Source of the DNA: Gammaproteobacteria bacterium
GTDB lineage: Bacteria; Pseudomonadota; Gammaproteobacteria; Eutrophobiales; Eutrophobiaceae
Direction: 5' to 3'
NCBI GenBank assembly: GCA_018676275.1
Contig: JABHFC010000251.1
Span: 1 to 7,709, forward strand
Length of the DNA: 7,709 bases
The position numbers and the translations under genes were made by a program. Of this stretch, positions 5,882-7,709 are shown piece after piece. The notes beneath the pieces were generated by a model that saw only the letters and a list, made by a program, of their open reading frames with translations, made no database searches and was not told the origin of the DNA. Positions within the stretch are counted from its first letter, which is position 1, and each line of letters starts with the position of its first letter.

Positions 5882-5886
5882 CTCCT
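5882..5886 (-). promoter_or_regulatory. ribosome binding site that fixes the DUF1272 start
   Basis: AGGAG within a purine-rich stretch on the - strand lies 6 bases before the ATG at 5875. It decides against the upstream in-frame ATG at 5911, which would also lie within the promoter candidate. Confidence 0.75.
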
Positions 5887-5911
5887 CTCTCTTGAAAAGA
5901 TATTCAGGCAA

Positions 5912-5940
5912 TTTATAGCCTAATATGCTGAAGGATTAAA
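5912..5940 (-). promoter_or_regulatory. promoter candidate for the DUF1272 unit
   Basis: TATAAA (5917-5912, five of six matches) lies 17 bp downstream of TTTAAT (5940-5935, three of six). Transcription would start near 5905 and give a leader of about 30 bases carrying the AGGAG site. It lies right after the terminator of the preceding methyltransferase gene. Confidence 0.38.
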
Positions 5941-5945
5941 GTGCT

Positions 5946-5991
5946 AAAAAATCAAATGGCGAATATTTATGTGAATATACATTCCTCGCCA
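5946..5991 (-). terminator. terminator-like hairpin after the methyltransferase gene
   Basis: On the - strand TGGCGA (5991-5986) pairs with TCGCCA (5962-5957). An AT-rich inner helix (ATGTATAT against ATAAATAT, one mismatch and one G-U) follows a 3-base bulge, around a TCAC loop. TTTGATTTTTT follows at 5956-5946. The hairpin starts 12 bases after the methyltransferase stop. The bulge and AT-rich upper stem make it weaker than the terminator at 5015. Confidence 0.55.
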
Positions 5992-6003
5992 CCGCAGGAT
6001 TGC

Positions 6004-6654
6004 CTAACGCGCATATCGTAATATTTGACCTGAAAAAGGCTTCGCTTTCTGATCAGAGCATTCAGGTTTACTTTGACTATGTAGATAACCCAGCTTGACC
6101 ATTTTTTTACTGAAACGTGCATGATGACCACGTCCCGGATCAACCAGTATCACTTCACATTCCGGCTTTGCATGTTGCTGAATAAAATCAGACAGCAACT
6201 CGGCATGACCTCGTTCATACAGCAAATCACTACCGACAATCAGATCAAATTTACCCAGACCACAATCTTCATCTCCCCAGGCTGTTTGAAAAAAGGGTAT
6301 TACTTTTCCTTTATTGAGTGCAGTGTTTTCTAGCAGAAATTTTCCGACTTCAGGGTGGTAATCCGTGGCGGTGATATCGGCGAGTCGCTGGTTGAGCATT
6401 AAACTTGTCAAACCAATTCCACAACCAACTTCCAGGATTCGTTTTTTTGTAATATCGAAATCTGTCATGAATTGGGCAAGAATTTCACTGGATTCCCAGA
6501 CAACACCAAATAATGGCCACTGTGCGGATGATATGCCGAGTTTTTCAGCGACATTATCTACATCGAGAAATTCCTGCTTATCCCGTAAAGTCCTGAGATG
6601 AATATCCACCTTATCAAACTCAATGGTTTGATAACGAAACCGTAATAGGGACAT
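6004..6654 (-). CDS. class I SAM-dependent methyltransferase, METTL21/Methyltransf_16-like
   Basis: Cytoplasmic S-adenosylmethionine-dependent methyltransferase of 216 residues. Motif I is ILEVGCGIG (73-81); the acidic residue after beta-2 is Asp98 in ATDYH; the post-II region is KFDLIVGSDLLYE (135-147). The order WESSEILA (53-60), motif I, D-L-L-Y resembles the METTL21/nicotinamide N-methyltransferase-like family, eukaryotic members of which methylate lysines in proteins; the bacterial substrate is unknown. DPGRGHHARF (172-181) near the C-terminus is likely family specific. The ATG start has only a weak AGG six bases upstream. The frame runs on to a TTG at 6735, adding 27 residues with no better ribosome site, so that longer form is less likely but not excluded. 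The gene is followed by a terminator-like hairpin and lies 179 bp downstream of the GNAT gene. Fold is certain; substrate is open. Confidence 0.88.
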   Translation of the reverse strand: MSLLRFRYQTIEFDKVDIHLRTLRDKQEFLDVDNVAEKLGISSAQWPLFGVVWESSEILAQFMTDFDITKKRILEVGCGIGLTSLMLNQRLADITATDYHPEVGKFLLENTALNKGKVIPFFQTAWGDEDCGLGKFDLIVGSDLLYERGHAELLSDFIQQHAKPECEVILVDPGRGHHARFSKKMVKLGYLHSQSKPECSDQKAKPFSGQILRYAR

Positions 6655-6678
6655 TGAGCGCCTGTTCAGTAATGGATA

Positions 6679-6721
6679 CGTAGCTCGTTTACCATGAACT
6701 TGTTTTGCTACGTGGGTAAAC
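6679..6721. repeat. two interleaved inverted repeats upstream of the methyltransferase
   Basis: Read on the - strand the order is GTTTACC (6721-6715), CGTAGC (6712-6707), GGTAAAC (6693-6687), GCTACG (6684-6679). The first and third elements are perfect 7-bp inverted copies, the second and fourth perfect 6-bp inverted copies, and the two pairs interlock. As RNA they could form a pseudoknot-like fold or two mutually exclusive hairpins, 25 to 67 bases before the methyltransferase ATG. Under the longer TTG reading the same bases would be coding. Confidence 0.45.
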
Positions 6722-6767
6722 CACTCTACACCCAATCGGCAAACATGCCCAACTTTTCACTTACCAT

Positions 6768-6781
6768 AGAGCTATTGCTCT
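6768..6781 (-). other. short hairpin in the GNAT-methyltransferase gap
   Basis: AGAGC and GCTCT form a 5-bp perfect stem around four bases, 53 bases after the GNAT stop codon. No T-tract follows on either strand, so it is not a convincing terminator, and transcription from the GST/GNAT operon could continue into the methyltransferase gene. The remaining gap (6655-6833) shows no further gene. Confidence 0.25.
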
Positions 6782-6833
6782 GTTAAGCACTGTCTGGTTT
6801 GAACGGAAAGTCCGAACCGGGTCGTAAATGACA

Positions 6834-7256
6834 CTATTTCAGTTCAAACACATCCTGGTTCTTCATTTTTGTAAAACCTGCTGAAAGGTAAAAGCTATGT
6901 GCAATTTCTCTTCTACTATCTGTCCTGACTCGAAGCTTCTTATTATTCGCATTTGCCCAGTCCTTAGCTTGTTTTATCAGACTCTTGCCGATCCCCTTAT
7001 TACGAAAGTCGGGATCAACAACCAGTCCACCGATTTCCACAAACGAAGTAGACGCAACTCTATTGGCCAAAAAAGCATGCACCCAACCCACAAGCTTGTT
7101 TTCCTGTTCGAACACCCATACTTCATTTATATCTGAATCAGTTAGTATCTTCAGTCTGCTTGCGAATTCATTATCATTACCAGGCAAATAATCTAGTGAA
7201 TCTGACAACAGCATTATTGCATGGGCATCCTCAATTTTTGCCTTTCTTAAGGACAC
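6834..7256 (-). CDS. GNAT-family N-acetyltransferase
   Basis: Cytoplasmic acetyl-CoA-dependent N-acetyltransferase of the GNAT superfamily, 140 residues, a normal single-domain length. The N-terminal LRKAKIEDAHAI (3-14) is the common beta-1/alpha-1 start. The acetyl-CoA motif A is GLVVDPDFRNKGIGKSL (77-93), with the RxxGIG pyrophosphate loop at 85-90. AHSFYLSAGF (119-128) is the usual motif B containing the tyrosine that often acts as general acid. The acceptor substrate cannot be read from the sequence. The start is GTG, chosen because it gives the complete first strand; the next Met is at residue 15, inside helix 1. Only a GGAA-type site lies upstream, at the end of the GST gene. The GST stop lies 5 bases upstream, so the two genes are cotranscribed and probably translationally coupled. 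Confidence 0.9.
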   Translation of the reverse strand: MSLRKAKIEDAHAIMLLSDSLDYLPGNDNEFASRLKILTDSDINEVWVFEQENKLVGWVHAFLANRVASTSFVEIGGLVVDPDFRNKGIGKSLIKQAKDWANANNKKLRVRTDSRREIAHSFYLSAGFTKMKNQDVFELK

Positions 7257-7261
7257 AAAGT

Positions 7262-7709
7262 TTACATTCCGGTCTCTTCAATTTCGATTTTTTCCTTCTC
7301 TTGTCTTCCATCCTCCAGCCATCTTTGCATATCTGAATGATCCAACATGGTCTGCATGTAGTTTCTCGAGACGTCAGATATAGCAATATCATAGGTATTA
7401 AAACGAAAGACCAGAGGTGCGAACATACAATCGGCAATCGAGAATTCACCGAATAAATAGGGCCCCACTGAAGAATACCTGGTCAATAAATCCTTCCATA
7501 TCGTATCTATCCTGGAAATCTCCTTCTGCAGTTCCTCGTTTATGTCTATCCTTCTATTTACAGCCCTACAGTTCATAGGCATTTCCCCCCGTACAAGAAA
7601 AAAACTTGAGTGCATTTCCGCACAACACGAACGTGCCAGAGCCCTGTCCATAGGATCAAAAGGCCAAGCCTTTCCATCCAGGTACTGCTCCGAAACATAT
7701 TCACAAATC
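7262..7709 (-). CDS. glutathione S-transferase family protein (5' end outside window)
   Basis: The last 149 residues of a GST-like protein are visible; the N-terminal part, including most of the thioredoxin-fold domain with the glutathione site, lies beyond the window edge. The frame stays open to base 7709: the visible part begins ICEYVSEQYLDGKAWPFDP, which is the end of the N-terminal domain and the linker, so the ATG at 7651 is an internal methionine and not the start. The C-terminal helical domain carries ARSCCAEMHSSF and MPMNCR, typical of one bacterial GST subgroup, then GPYLFGEFSIADCMFAPLVFRF with the Asp of the conserved N-capping box. Likely cytoplasmic, acting in glutathione conjugation or peroxide/thiol metabolism, but the substrate is unknown. 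It ends 5 bp before the GNAT gene. Family is confident. Confidence 0.9.
   Translation of the reverse strand, partial: ICEYVSEQYLDGKAWPFDPMDRALARSCCAEMHSSFFLVRGEMPMNCRAVNRRIDINEELQKEISRIDTIWKDLLTRYSSVGPYLFGEFSIADCMFAPLVFRFNTYDIAISDVSRNYMQTMLDHSDMQRWLEDGRQEKEKIEIEETGM

Noticed and set aside
6655..6735. 27-codon N-terminal extension of the methyltransferase from a TTG.
   Set aside because: No ribosome binding site precedes the TTG, and the ATG at 6654 gives a natural family N-terminus; kept only as a possibility.
6747..6788. Integron attC-like ends: GCTTAAC and GTTGGGC on the - strand, and another GTTAGGC at 6007-6001, flanking the methyltransferase gene.
   Set aside because: The first pair spans only 42 bp, shorter than usual attC sites, with an off-centre hairpin. 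The box at 6001-6007 has no matching RYYYAAC partner within 60-140 bp. No integrase or further cassette boundaries are visible.
6790..6825. Imperfect inverted repeat (GGTT..CGGA / TCCG..AACC) after the GNAT gene as a terminator.
   Set aside because: The stem is interrupted by a 4-base bulge and no T-tract follows on the - strand.

Overview
The window reads as an ordinary stretch of a bacterial chromosome, most likely from a gammaproteobacterium of moderate-to-low GC. The guess rests on protein character (a DtpA-like POT transporter, an AlgZ/AlgR-like LytS/LytTR pair, a DUF1272 protein, a GST with a GNAT neighbour) and on intrinsic terminators; the genus cannot be named. Genes are densely packed. 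The longest gene-free stretch is about 230 bp (4883-5112). No tRNA, rRNA, CRISPR array, insertion sequence or phage gene is visible.

Layout. One gene on the + strand (123-800) encodes an exported peroxiredoxin/thioredoxin-fold protein and ends in a strong intrinsic terminator (824-858). All other genes are on the - strand. Read in their own direction from the right edge, these are: a GST family protein (cut by the window edge) with a GNAT acetyltransferase 5 bp behind it; a METTL21-like class I methyltransferase; a two-gene unit of a cysteine-rich DUF1272 protein overlapping by 8 bp a secreted DUF1579-like protein, closed by a clear terminator; a small exported protein of unknown function with its own promoter candidate and terminator; a LytS-type histidine kinase followed 5 bp later by its LytTR response regulator; and a POT-family proton/peptide symporter, which converges on the peroxiredoxin-like gene.

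How it may work together. The kinase/regulator pair and the transporter resemble the nutrient-sensing arrangement known from BtsSR and YpdAB of enterobacteria, where a LytS/LytTR pair switches on a carrier gene. The 207-bp gap in front of the transporter holds an almost perfect tandem 12-mer (TGTGTTRCAAAG, 13-bp period) overlapping a weak promoter candidate, plus a separate 7-bp dyad. These are the best candidates for regulator binding sites, but the link is inference. Other points worth a second look are two interleaved inverted repeats just upstream of the methyltransferase, the DUF1272/secreted-protein overlap, the TTG start of the response regulator, and the unrecognised small exported protein.
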